From the NCBI GenBank assembly GCA_937958105.1, contig CALFXJ010000061.1, forward strand, positions 62,001 through 126,000: a stretch of 64,000 bases of DNA, in the 5' to 3' direction. Each line of letters opens with the position of its first letter. The first letter of the stretch is position 1. The notes below the pieces were generated by a model. That model was not told the origin of the DNA. It saw nothing but the letters and a program-made list of their open reading frames with translations, and made no database searches. The stretch comes from an uncultured Cellvibrio sp. Lineage in GTDB: Bacteria > Pseudomonadota > Gammaproteobacteria > Pseudomonadales > Cellvibrionaceae. The translations under genes were made by a program, and so were the position numbers. Of the stretch, positions 17,805-26,358 are shown one piece after another.

Positions 17805-18919
17805 AAATCATGATCTTGCAAAACCGGCACACGGAGAGTATTTCCTATCTCACCGCCGAATTGGTCAACGCCTTTCCATCGCCACACTATCAAGTCACGT
17901 TGGTTTATCTTGAGGCCGGTGAACCTACCGCGACTGACGCTCTGGCTCATGAATGTCTCTTTCTGGGGTTGGAGAAGACGGATTACAAAGGCCTGCGCCT
18001 GAAGGCGATGAAAAAAGTGCGTCCGTTTCTCGAGAGCCACCACTTCGATGTCATCATTGCCAATATGTACAAGCCGGTGCATTTACTGATGCAGTTGCGT
18101 CGTTCTGTGTCGGCAAAGCTGTGTATTGGTATCATTCACGCATTTGGGGAGTTCGACCGGCCCGGGCGCCGGTGGATGATGCGCCTGCTGCTGGACCAGC
18201 GCTGGCACATGGTTGGTGTGTCCGAGCCTGTACGCCAATACCTGATTAATGCCCGTTGCGGTCTGAAGGAACATAACACTGCCGCTATCAATAATGCCAT
18301 TGATGTCCAGGGAACCGCCGCGCAGGCACTTAGCGCGGAAGCCGCACGCGCTGCGCTGCAGGTGCCGGAACAAGGTATTCTGTTTGGCACCGTCGGGCGC
18401 TGCGTCAAAGGCAAGCGCCACCTGGAGATGATCAAAGCATTCCACCGCGCCTGTGGCGACCGGCAGGATGTCTTTCTAGTCATTATCGGTGATGGCGAAC
18501 TTCGTCCCGCACTGGATGACTATATCGCCACACATAATTTGCAGGACAAAGTTTTCTTAACTGGTTATGTGCCCCAGGCCATGCGTTATCTTCGCGCATT
18601 AGACGTCTTTGTGTTTCCCTCTGAGACGGAAGGCTTCGGGATTGCGCTGCTGGAAGCCATGGCACTGGGAGTGCCGGTGCTGGTCAATCAGGTTGAACCC
18701 CTGACCAGCATTGTAGCCGGCTGCGGTGTGGCCGTTGATACAGCGGATGAGGCGGCATTTGGTCAGGCTATGGTGTCATACTGCCAAATGACTCCGGAGG
18801 CGCGTCAGGCCAAAGGGCAGCAACATTATCAACGTGTACTGAAGGAATATGACATCGCCCAGTTCCGCTCGGCCTACCGCGCACTGGTCGAACAGAAACT
18901 GACAGAACTGGATCGTTAA
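17789..18919 (+). CDS. GT4 family glycosyltransferase in the LPS core cluster
   Basis: 376 residues. The start MPDKIKIMILQNRHTES at 17789 overlaps waaL by 16 bases; a longer frame from 17729 lies inside waaL and is unlikely. The C-terminal Rossmann domain shows the GT4 pattern: FGTVGRCVKGKRH (phosphate and donor loop), VIIGDGEL, TGYVPQ, and VFVFPSETEGFGIALLEAMA with E-x7-E. It probably adds an outer-core sugar on the cytoplasmic face. The donor and linkage are not recognisable. It is the last gene of the tightly packed waa run before a 98-base gap. Confidence 0.85.
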   Translation: MPDKIKIMILQNRHTESISYLTAELVNAFPSPHYQVTLVYLEAGEPTATDALAHECLFLGLEKTDYKGLRLKAMKKVRPFLESHHFDVIIANMYKPVHLLMQLRRSVSAKLCIGIIHAFGEFDRPGRRWMMRLLLDQRWHMVGVSEPVRQYLINARCGLKEHNTAAINNAIDVQGTAAQALSAEAARAALQVPEQGILFGTVGRCVKGKRHLEMIKAFHRACGDRQDVFLVIIGDGELRPALDDYIATHNLQDKVFLTGYVPQAMRYLRALDVFVFPSETEGFGIALLEAMALGVPVLVNQVEPLTSIVAGCGVAVDTADEAAFGQAMVSYCQMTPEARQAKGQQHYQRVLKEYDIAQFRSAYRALVEQKLTELDR

Positions 18920-19017
18920 GTGCTGGAACCGGCTGATGGCGGGACTGTGGATCTACAATTTCTTACACACAACACAACGATGGGCGAGTAAAGTTTTCTC
19001 ATCGAAATAGGCGATTT

Positions 19018-20808
19018 ATGGTAGACAAAAATAAAACCGTACAACCGGTTGTGGAAACCTCGGCACTCAAGATTTATCTGCGGCTGCTGTCATACCTGAA
19101 ATCTTATCGCTTTATGTTTGTGATCAGCATTATAGGTTTTGCCCTTTATGCTTCGTCCACAACATTGTTTATCAAGATTCTCGAGAACCTGATCAACATT
19201 ATTGAAAGTAATGATCCGCAGGATCGGTTGCTGGTGCCTGTTCAGGTCATAGGATTAACAGTACTGCGCGGCATCGGCGCATTTGCCGGCGTGTATTTTC
19301 TATCGCGTGTGGCTTTCAGTGTGATCCACAGTATGCGTGTTCAGGTTTTCAATCATATGACGCGGTTGCCCAGCGCGGCCTTTGATGAGCAGAGTTCGGG
19401 TCATCTGGTCTCAGTCATTACCTACAACATCAATGGGGTAACTGCAGCGGCCACCGACGCGATAAAAATCCTGCTGCGCGAGGGACTCACAGTTGTCGCT
19501 CTGTTGTCCTACCTGTTTTACACAGACTGGAAACTCACGCTGGTGTTTATTCTCATCGCGCCGCTGATTGGTTCACTGGTAACTACCGTGGGCAAGCGGT
19601 TGCGCCGGTTAAGCACCAAAGTACAAACCACTGTGGGTGACATTACCCAGGTGACGAGTGAGATGATTACCGGCTATCGCGTCATGCGCAGTTTCGGTGG
19701 CGAAGAATATGAAAAGCAACGCTTTGAGGCGGCGAGTAAGAAGAATTATCAGCAGAACATGAAGATTGTGGTCACTGCTGCGGCAAACACGCCTTTGATC
19801 CAGCTGATCGTAGCCTTTGCCATTGCCGGACTGATATATCTTGCGTTGAATGTAATGGAGCTGGGCAATCCTGCTGAGTTTGTTGCCTACATGACGGCTG
19901 TCGGAGCCATGTTGCAACCCATGCGCCGTTTGGGTGAGGTGGCGCCTATCATCCTCAAGGGCGTTGCCGCCGCGGACAGTGTGTTCAGCCTGCTCGATCA
20001 AGCGCCGGAGCGTGACGAGGGAACGCGGGAAGTTCCGCGTGTTCAGGGTCAGGTCAGCTTCAAAGAGGTACAGTTTCACTACACCAACAGTGATCGCCCG
20101 GCGCTGAAAGATATTAATCTGGAGGTTCAGCCGGGCGAGGTGATTGCACTGGTGGGGCGCTCTGGCAGTGGAAAATCAACGCTGGTGAATTTACTGGGTC
20201 GTTTTTATGACTGCAGTGAAGGTGAAATCCGCATCGACGGAATTCCGCTGAAGGAGTTTCGCTTGGCGAATCTGCGCCAACAGATCGCGCTGGTAAATCA
20301 ACATGTCACCCTGTTTAACGACACGGTTGCCGGCAACATCGCTTATGGCAGTCTGGTTGACCGGGATATGGCAGCGATACGGCGCGCTGCGGATCTAGCC
20401 CACGCCACGGAATTTATTGAGCAGTTGCCCCAGGGGTTTGACACGCTGATCGGCGAAAGTGGAGCGCGTTTGTCTGGTGGACAACGCCAGCGACTCGCCA
20501 TTGCAAGAGCCATCTTGAAGGACGCTCCCATCCTGATACTGGACGAGGCAACCTCGGCACTGGACAACGAATCAGAGCGTTATATTCAGGCTGCTCTGGA
20601 AAGTGTTATGCAAAACCGTACCACGTTTGTGGTGGCCCACCGCCTGTCGACGATTGAACGAGCTGATCGCATTGTGGTGATGGATGCAGGCGAGATTGTC
20701 GAGCAGGGTACCCATACTGAACTGCTGGCGAAGGGCGCACATTATGCGCATCTGTATTCAATGCAGTTCCGTGATGAACAGCAGGATGTTGAGCACCAGG
20801 CTGATTAG
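19018..20808 (+). CDS. msbA: Lipid A export ABC transporter (ATPase/permease)
   Basis: 596 residues, a half-transporter. Six transmembrane helices occupy about 30-320. The ATPase domain follows with Walker A GRSGSGKST (380-388), signature LSGGQ (485-489), Walker B ILILDE (505-510) and the H-loop histidine H541 in VVAHRLST. MsbA dimers flip core-lipid A across the inner membrane, the step after the waa enzymes. The start ATG at 19018 has no strong ribosome site; the 98-base gap upstream may hold a promoter. hldE follows 72 bases later on the same strand, so the pair could form a core-biosynthesis operon. Confidence 0.94.
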   Translation: MVDKNKTVQPVVETSALKIYLRLLSYLKSYRFMFVISIIGFALYASSTTLFIKILENLINIIESNDPQDRLLVPVQVIGLTVLRGIGAFAGVYFLSRVAFSVIHSMRVQVFNHMTRLPSAAFDEQSSGHLVSVITYNINGVTAAATDAIKILLREGLTVVALLSYLFYTDWKLTLVFILIAPLIGSLVTTVGKRLRRLSTKVQTTVGDITQVTSEMITGYRVMRSFGGEEYEKQRFEAASKKNYQQNMKIVVTAAANTPLIQLIVAFAIAGLIYLALNVMELGNPAEFVAYMTAVGAMLQPMRRLGEVAPIILKGVAAADSVFSLLDQAPERDEGTREVPRVQGQVSFKEVQFHYTNSDRPALKDINLEVQPGEVIALVGRSGSGKSTLVNLLGRFYDCSEGEIRIDGIPLKEFRLANLRQQIALVNQHVTLFNDTVAGNIAYGSLVDRDMAAIRRAADLAHATEFIEQLPQGFDTLIGESGARLSGGQRQRLAIARAILKDAPILILDEATSALDNESERYIQAALESVMQNRTTFVVAHRLSTIERADRIVVMDAGEIVEQGTHTELLAKGAHYAHLYSMQFRDEQQDVEHQAD

Positions 20809-20880
20809 GTCTGTATTGATAAAGACAACGCAGGAATTTAATTAATGGGTTTTACAGGATAAAACTCCAAAGGAAACATC

Positions 20881-22305
20881 ATGAAGCTGACAATGCCATT
20901 TTTTGACCGCGCGCGCGTACTTGTTGTGGGTGATGTAATGCTGGACCGATACTGGCATGGCAATACCTCGAGAATCTCTCCCGAAGCGCCGGTCCCGGTT
21001 ATAAAAGTCAGTCAGTCAGAGGAGCGTCCCGGCGGCGCTGCAAACGTAGCGCTCAATATCGCTGCCCTGGGCTCCAAGGCCAGCCTGATTGGCACCATCG
21101 GCAATGATGATGCCGGCATTGTGTTACAACATCGTTTAAAAGCAGCTTCCATTCACACAGACTTTCAAATTTCCCGCAATAAGCCCACCGTCACCAAGCT
21201 GCGTGTCATCAGCCGGCATCAGCAAATTCTGCGCATGGATTTTGAAGAGTCTTTTGATGAGCGGGACAGCAACGAATTTACCAGAAAGGCTGCAGAAGTT
21301 ATTCCGCAGGTGGATGCGTTAGTCCTTTCCGACTACGCAAAAGGCAGTCTGCAGGATTGTCAGGCGTTGATTGCAATGGCGAGGATGCATCGCATCCCGG
21401 TGCTGGTGGACCCGAAAGGAAAAAATTATTCCCGCTATCGCGGTGCAACATTGCTTACACCCAACATGCTGGAGTTTGAACAGATTGTGGGTGGGTGTGA
21501 AAGCGAACAGCAGATGGTTGCCAAAGGCAGCGAGCTGATGCGGGAACTCGAGCTGCAGGCATTGCTGGTCACCCGGGGCGAACAGGGTTTAACTTTGCTG
21601 CGGCCCAATCAGCCGGAGCTTCACTTGCCGGCGCGTGCGCGGGAAGTCTTTGATGTGACGGGTGCCGGTGACACTGTGATAGCGGTTGTGGCAGCGGTGC
21701 TTGCATCTGGCCAGTCGCTGACGGAGGCCGTTGCTCTGGCGAATCTTGCCGCCGGCATTGCTGTAGCTAAACTGGGCACTGCTTCGGTCAGCGCGCCGGA
21801 GTTGCGTTTTGCCCTGCAGGGCGAGCAAGGCTCTGAGCGCGGTGTTGTAACGGAAGAACAACTCCTGCAGGCTGTCGAAGACGCGCGCGCGCGCGGTGAG
21901 AAAATTGTTTTCACTAATGGCTGCTTCGATATCATTCATGCGGGCCATGTGGCCTATTTGGAAGAAGCGCGCAAACTGGGGCATCGTCTGGTGGTTGCTA
22001 TTAACAGTGATGCGTCGGTAAAGCGTCTGAAGGGCGCGGGGCGTCCAATCAACCCTGTGGATCGTCGTATGGCTGTGCTCGCCGGTCTTGAATCAGTTGA
22101 TTGGGTGCTGGCGTTTGAGGATGATACGCCAGAGCGCCTGCTGCGGAACCTGAAGCCGGATGTATTGGTAAAAGGTGGCGATTATCAGGAGCATCAGGTG
22201 GTCGGCGGAGAGATCGTCAAATCCTATGGTGGCAGTGTAAAGGTATTAAGTTTTATCGACAGTTGTTCAACGACGGCTATCGTCAATAAGATCCGGCAGC
22301 AGTGA
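20881..22305 (+). CDS. hldE: Bifunctional heptose 7-phosphate kinase / heptose 1-phosphate adenylyltransferase
   Basis: 474 residues, the typical fused length. The N-terminal ribokinase-type domain (about 1-318) ends in DVTGAGDT with catalytic base D264. The C-terminal nucleotidyltransferase domain begins at about 340 with TNGCFDIIHAGH, whose HAGH motif is at 353-356. It makes ADP-D-glycero-beta-D-manno-heptose, the precursor used by WaaF after epimerisation, so it fits next to the waa genes and msbA. An AAGGAAA ribosome site precedes the ATG. No sign of truncation. Confidence 0.96.
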   Translation: MKLTMPFFDRARVLVVGDVMLDRYWHGNTSRISPEAPVPVIKVSQSEERPGGAANVALNIAALGSKASLIGTIGNDDAGIVLQHRLKAASIHTDFQISRNKPTVTKLRVISRHQQILRMDFEESFDERDSNEFTRKAAEVIPQVDALVLSDYAKGSLQDCQALIAMARMHRIPVLVDPKGKNYSRYRGATLLTPNMLEFEQIVGGCESEQQMVAKGSELMRELELQALLVTRGEQGLTLLRPNQPELHLPARAREVFDVTGAGDTVIAVVAAVLASGQSLTEAVALANLAAGIAVAKLGTASVSAPELRFALQGEQGSERGVVTEEQLLQAVEDARARGEKIVFTNGCFDIIHAGHVAYLEEARKLGHRLVVAINSDASVKRLKGAGRPINPVDRRMAVLAGLESVDWVLAFEDDTPERLLRNLKPDVLVKGGDYQEHQVVGGEIVKSYGGSVKVLSFIDSCSTTAIVNKIRQQ

Positions 22306-22398
22306 GAATATCTCGTCAGAAGAATTAATACCGGCGGCATCGCGGGCCACTGCAATAGGCTCACGACATCCCGATCAATCTCAGCAGGAATGAAAATC

Positions 22399-22423
22399 AG
22401 CGAAGCGGCAATTGCGCTTCGCT
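22399..22423 (-). terminator. Terminator for the DUF4136 lipoprotein gene
   Basis: A perfect 9-bp stem AGCGAAGCG/CGCTTCGCT (22399-22407, 22415-22423) has a 7-base loop. Read on the minus strand it is followed by GATTTTCATT, giving a short T-tract. It lies 24 bases past the DUF4136 stop codon and may also act on hldE transcripts. Confidence 0.6.
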
Positions 22424-22446
22424 ATTGGCTAATGTTCGGCACTGCA

Positions 22447-23007
22447 TCATTGGGGTGGATACTGGCTGAGAAGCTTACTGACTACTGCGGCAAGTTTTTC
22501 TTCGTTACTCAAGGAAAAATACTTAACCGGAACGGCTTCAGCACTGCCCCGCCATATCAGATTATTGGTGGATGCATCAGTAACATCCACAATGATGATA
22601 CCTTCCTGTTTGTCATTGGGTACGCTTCGACCTCCCCCCACACCGATGCTGCCGTGCCGACCTACGGGTAAGCCGATGGAAAGACCCAGTCCGGTAGAAG
22701 AGCCCGTGCTGACTCGTGTAACGATGGTCATATCAAGCAAGATATCTGGATTGCTTTCCGTACGAGTCAGTCCGCGTCCTGCCAGTTGAGCATCGGCGAG
22801 ACGCTGAATCTGCTGAGGATTCAGCCCTGGAATTTCCGAAGAGGTGTTGCGCCAGTTATAGGTTTGATGTCCGCTGAAGTCTGTGCCCGGTTTGAAATCC
22901 TGATGATACTTGGTGCTGCTGCATCCACATAGGATGCCTACCAATACGATGAGAAAAACATGCAAAGGTGAACAGATCCTTGCCGCACTTGTCTGTTGTG
23001 GGTTCAT
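22447..23007 (-). CDS. DUF4136 family lipoprotein
   Basis: 186 residues from the ATG at 23007, which has GAGGA about 7 bases upstream; a longer frame to 23115 lacks a ribosome site. The N-terminus is a lipoprotein signal with lipobox LCGC (C29). The rest matches DUF4136: TYNWRNTS early, then a glycine-rich GSSTGLGLSIGLPVG stretch, and a conserved end (EGIIIVDVTDASTNNLIWRGSAE) typical of the family. DUF4136 lipoproteins are outer-membrane or periplasmic proteins of unknown function. The gene is convergent with hldE and divergent from uppP. Confidence 0.85.
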   Translation of the reverse strand: MNPQQTSAARICSPLHVFLIVLVGILCGCSSTKYHQDFKPGTDFSGHQTYNWRNTSSEIPGLNPQQIQRLADAQLAGRGLTRTESNPDILLDMTIVTRVSTGSSTGLGLSIGLPVGRHGSIGVGGGRSVPNDKQEGIIIVDVTDASTNNLIWRGSAEAVPVKYFSLSNEEKLAAVVSKLLSQYPPQ

Positions 23008-23174
23008 AAAAGTGTCCTCGGAGTAAAATATGATGCCCGGGTTGCTCCCAATGATTCGACCATCTTTGTCAAGAATCATTGCTCTTTTTTTAATCCTTAG
23101 AGTGGCGGTTTGCAAATCCTGGCGTTTTATTTCAGACTTGCTCCGCTTTCAGTAACCAATGACGAGTAGTCTTT

Positions 23175-23984
23175 ATGGATTTGATTCAGGCAGTTGTTCT
23201 GGCATTGGTGCAAGGGTTGACCGAGTTTTTACCGGTTTCCAGCTCAGCGCATTTGTTATTAGTTCCTATCTTTGCTGACTGGCCGGACCAGGGGCTGGCA
23301 TTTGATGTGGCATTGCATGTTGGCAGTCTGGCTGCTGTGGTTATCTACTTTCGTCACGACATCAAGCGGATGGTTGTTGCCTGGATTAATTCGATCACCC
23401 GGCGTGAGCATACCGAAGACAGCCGACTGGCGTGGGCTGTTTTTTTTGGCACTATCCCGGTGTGTATTGCCGGCTTCTTCCTGAAGGATCTGGTGGCAAC
23501 CGCTATCCGATCACCACTGGTATCCGCGTTCGGTTTGATTGTATTCGGTCTGCTGCTGGCCTGGGCCGACTGGCGTCACCGAGGGCAGCGTAACGAAGCT
23601 CAGATGAATAAATGGGATGTAGTCTGGATAGGCTGCGCGCAGGCGCTGGCACTTATCCCCGGCACGTCTCGCTCCGGTATTACGATCACTGCAGCATTGA
23701 TGTTAGGGTTTACCCGGGAGGCTGCCGCGCGCTTTTCATTTCTGCTGTCAATCCCGGTTATTGTGATAGCCGGCGCAGTGGAGACTAACGAATTGATCCA
23801 TGCCCGTGTTGCGGTGGATTGGACGGCGATGGCGGTGGGGACACTGGTCTCTGGAATCAGCGCCTATCTCTGTATTTATTATTTCCTGGCATTTATCAAC
23901 CGGATCGGCATGCAACCCTTTGTGGTCTATCGTATAGCCTTAGGTATCCTGCTGATTGCTCTTTATTGGAACCCTTCGGTATAA
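23175..23984 (+). CDS. uppP: Undecaprenyl-diphosphatase
   Basis: 269 residues, BacA/UppP family, with about eight membrane helices. Both active-site motifs are present: E17 in TEFLPVSSSAH near the N-terminus and PGTSRSG (162-168, R166). The enzyme removes a phosphate from undecaprenyl diphosphate, recycling the lipid carrier used for peptidoglycan and O-antigen, and can confer bacitracin tolerance. It starts at 23175 and ends two bases before the convergent DUF971 gene, with no room for a terminator between them. Confidence 0.95.
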   Translation: MDLIQAVVLALVQGLTEFLPVSSSAHLLLVPIFADWPDQGLAFDVALHVGSLAAVVIYFRHDIKRMVVAWINSITRREHTEDSRLAWAVFFGTIPVCIAGFFLKDLVATAIRSPLVSAFGLIVFGLLLAWADWRHRGQRNEAQMNKWDVVWIGCAQALALIPGTSRSGITITAALMLGFTREAAARFSFLLSIPVIVIAGAVETNELIHARVAVDWTAMAVGTLVSGISAYLCIYYFLAFINRIGMQPFVVYRIALGILLIALYWNPSV

Positions 23985-23986
23985 CC

Positions 23987-24370
23987 TCAGACAAACTTGA
24001 CGACACTGGTGTCTTTTTCGCGGGTTTTGCCCGCAGCCGCCAGTGCGTCAAGATATCTTTGCCAGATCTGCTCCTGCTCTGAAGCTAACTGATACAAGTA
24101 GCTCCAGCTGTAGATGCCGGAATCGTGGCCATCATCAAAAACAATCTTCAGTGCGTAATTTCCCACCGGTGCGACATTATTGATGCCTACGTCTTTCTTG
24201 CCAAACTGCAATACGGCCTGGTTCGGCCTATGGCCTTTCACTTCGGCGCTGGGCGAATGTACCCGCAGGTATTCGGCGCTCAATTGAAAGGACTGAGCGC
24301 CGAACTGTAGCTCCAGCATCCTGGATTGTTTGTGCAGCTGCACCTTGGTAGGGATCATAACTGTCGTCAC
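23987..24370 (-). CDS. DUF971 / gamma-butyrobetaine hydroxylase N-terminal-like protein
   Basis: 127 residues from a GTG at 24370, or 123 from an ATG at 24358; neither has a strong ribosome site. The sequence has the DUF971 pattern: short beta strands around LELQF and YLRVHSPSAEVKGH, then the conserved NYALKIVFDDGHDSGIYSW core. This domain also forms the N-terminus of gamma-butyrobetaine hydroxylase. Stand-alone copies are commonly the last gene of the hslVU operon in Pseudomonas-like bacteria, as here with a 9-base gap. The role is unknown; Fe-S or metal handling has been suggested for relatives. Confidence 0.85.
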   Translation of the reverse strand: MTTVMIPTKVQLHKQSRMLELQFGAQSFQLSAEYLRVHSPSAEVKGHRPNQAVLQFGKKDVGINNVAPVGNYALKIVFDDGHDSGIYSWSYLYQLASEQEQIWQRYLDALAAAGKTREKDTSVVKFV

Positions 24371-24379
24371 ATCAGTTGC

Positions 24380-25699
24380 TTAGAGAATATAACGGCTGAG
24401 GTCTTCGTTCTTCGCAAGCTCACCCAGGTGCTCATCGACATAGGCAGCGTTGATTTCCAGGTTATTTTTTTCGTCACCTGCATCAAATGAAATATCTTCC
24501 AGCAAGCGCTCAAGGATGGTGTGCAAACGGCGGGCGCCAATATTCTCGGTGCGCTCGTTCACTTCCCAGGCGGTCTCTGCAATTCGACGAATACCGTCTT
24601 TAGTGAACTGAATCTTCACGCCTTCAGTTGCCAGCAAGGCCTGTTGCTGCTCCGTAAGCGATGCGCGTGGCTCCGTAAGAATTCGTTCAAAGTCATCGGG
24701 TGTCAGTGCGTTCAGTTCAACGCGAATTGGCAGCCGCCCCTGCAGTTCCGGAATCAGGTCGGAAGGCTTGCTTAAGTGGAATGCGCCGGAAGTAATAAAC
24801 AAAATATGATCGGTCTTGATGATGCCGTGCTTAGTGGTGACGGTACAGCCTTCGATCAGTGGCAGTAAATCACGCTGCACACCTTCGCGTGACACATCAG
24901 CGCCCGAGGTTTGTCCCCGTCTCGCGACCTTATCAATCTCATCAATAAAGACAATCCCGTTCTGCTCGGCCGCCTCAATTGCTTGCGCTTTGATATCTTC
25001 GTTGTTGACGAGTTTGCCGGCTTCTTCTTCCTGCAGTTGTTTGAAGGCCTGTTTGACGGTCAACTTGGTTTTCTTGGTCTTGCCGCTCGACAGTGAAGAG
25101 AACATGTTCTGCAGCTGGCTGGTCATATCCTCCATGCCGGGCGGTGCCATGATTTCAACCCCGACGGGCGCAGCCGCCAGATCGATTTCAATCTCTTTAT
25201 CATCAAGTTCGCCTTCACGTAGTTTTTTACGGAAAACCTGACGTGTACCCGATTCGCTGCTCAGGCTCGGATCGCTGCCCCGCGCAGGTGGCAGCAGTGC
25301 ATCGAGGATGCGTTCTTCTGCCGCTTCTGCTGCGCGATGTTGCACAGTCTTTAACGCCTGCTCGCGGTGCATCTTGATGGAAACGTCAACCAGATCGCGG
25401 ATGATGGATTCCACATCGCGCCCAACGTAACCGACTTCAGTAAATTTGGTGGCTTCCACTTTGATAAACGGCGCGTTCGACAGTTTGGCCAGACGTCGTG
25501 CGATTTCGGTTTTACCCACGCCGGTTGGACCGATCATCAAAATATTCTTGGGTGTAATTTCATTGCGCATGTCTGCCGGCACCTGCATGCGACGCCAGCG
25601 GTTTCGCAAAGCAATAGCTACAGCGCGTTTGGCTTCCTGTTGGCCAACAATGTGTTTATCCAGTTCGTGGACAATCTCACGGGGAGTCATGGTGGACAT
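24380..25699 (-). CDS. hslU: ATP-dependent protease ATPase subunit HslU (ClpY)
   Basis: 439 residues. The opening MTPREIVHELDKHIVGQ is diagnostic. Walker A GPTGVGKT is at 57-64, the intermediate (I) domain covers about 110-240, Walker B GIVFIDEIDK follows, and the C-terminal end SRYIL is the tail that inserts into HslV. HslU unfolds substrates and feeds them to the HslV peptidase. It lies 17 bases downstream of hslV and upstream of the DUF971 gene, forming a three-gene operon. Control by the heat-shock promoter at 26301-26328 is inferred. Confidence 0.97.
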   Translation of the reverse strand: MSTMTPREIVHELDKHIVGQQEAKRAVAIALRNRWRRMQVPADMRNEITPKNILMIGPTGVGKTEIARRLAKLSNAPFIKVEATKFTEVGYVGRDVESIIRDLVDVSIKMHREQALKTVQHRAAEAAEERILDALLPPARGSDPSLSSESGTRQVFRKKLREGELDDKEIEIDLAAAPVGVEIMAPPGMEDMTSQLQNMFSSLSSGKTKKTKLTVKQAFKQLQEEEAGKLVNNEDIKAQAIEAAEQNGIVFIDEIDKVARRGQTSGADVSREGVQRDLLPLIEGCTVTTKHGIIKTDHILFITSGAFHLSKPSDLIPELQGRLPIRVELNALTPDDFERILTEPRASLTEQQQALLATEGVKIQFTKDGIRRIAETAWEVNERTENIGARRLHTILERLLEDISFDAGDEKNNLEINAAYVDEHLGELAKNEDLSRYIL

Positions 25700-25716
25700 A
25701 ATCAGTATCCGAAAAA

Positions 25717-26241
25717 TTAATATTCCAGTGTTTCGATGGTGTGGTTCTGGTTGGTGAACACACAGATGTCGCCGGCGATGTGCAGGCCTTTTTCTACGAT
25801 GGTGCGCGCATCCAGTTGTGTATTTTCCAGTAGCGCGCGTGCGGCAGCCTGTGCGAAAGGCCCACCGGAGCCGATGGCGATGAGATCATCTTCCGGCTGA
25901 ATGACATCACCGTTACCGGTGATGATCAACGAGGCTTCTTTATCTGCTACCGCCAGCAGGGCTTCGAGGCGCCGCAGGGCACGATCGGTACGCCAGTCCT
26001 TAGCCAGTTCCACCGCTGCACGCACCAGTTGGCCGCCATGGGCTTCGAGCTTCGCTTCGAATCGTTCAAACAAGGTAAAGGCGTCAGCAGTGCCTCCGGC
26101 GAAACCGGCGATGACCTGATTTTTATAAAGACGGCGTACTTTGCGGGCGTTGCCCTTCATTACCGTATTGCCGAGTGAAACCTGGCCGTCGCCGCCAAGT
26201 ACTACCTGGCCTTCACGGCGCACAGAAAGAATTGTGGTCAC
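25717..26241 (-). CDS. hslV: ATP-dependent protease subunit HslV (ClpQ)
   Basis: 174 residues. The start is a GTG at 26241 with AAAGGA eight bases upstream. After removal of the initiator residue the N-terminal threonine (TTILSVRR) is the proteasome-type nucleophile. The GDGQVSLGNTVMKGNARKVR stretch and GGTADAFTLFER are hallmark HslV segments. It forms the double hexamer degraded-protein chamber of HslUV. It is the first gene of the hslV-hslU-DUF971 operon, with a sigma-32-like promoter and a 5' leader hairpin upstream. Confidence 0.97.
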   Translation of the reverse strand: MTTILSVRREGQVVLGGDGQVSLGNTVMKGNARKVRRLYKNQVIAGFAGGTADAFTLFERFEAKLEAHGGQLVRAAVELAKDWRTDRALRRLEALLAVADKEASLIITGNGDVIQPEDDLIAIGSGGPFAQAAARALLENTQLDARTIVEKGLHIAGDICVFTNQNHTIETLEY

Positions 26242-26269
26242 AGGGGAAATCCTTTGTTGAGCTAGCGAA

Positions 26270-26288
26270 CTGCGGCGGCTAGCCGCAG
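26270..26288 (-). promoter_or_regulatory. 5' leader stem-loop of hslV mRNA
   Basis: On the minus strand CTGCGGC pairs with GCCGCAG around a 5-base loop, about 28 bases before the hslV GTG and just downstream of the predicted heat-shock start site. A 5'-leader stem-loop affecting hslVU mRNA stability is known from E. coli; this hairpin occupies an equivalent position. Confidence 0.5.
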
Positions 26289-26300
26289 GGATTCCCTGAA

Positions 26301-26328
26301 AAGTGGGGGCGGTGCAGGTAATTTCAAG
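26301..26328 (-). promoter_or_regulatory. Sigma-32 (RpoH) promoter for hslVU
   Basis: On the minus strand CTTGAAA (26328-26322) matches the heat-shock -35 consensus. A 13-base spacer leads to CCCCACTT (26308-26301), close to the -10 consensus CCCCATNT. It lies 60 bases before the hslV start. hslVU is a classical RpoH target, so sequence and context agree. Confidence 0.8.
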
Positions 26329-26346
26329 CGGGCGGGCGAACCCGCT
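26327..26346 (-). terminator. Hairpin after ftsN
   Basis: AGCGGG (26327-26332) pairs with CCCGCT (26341-26346), 12 bases past the ftsN stop on the minus strand. There is no good T-tract. It overlaps the -35 end of the hslV promoter by two bases and may insulate hslVU from ftsN transcription. Confidence 0.4.
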
Positions 26347-26358
26347 ACGGGGGCAGGC

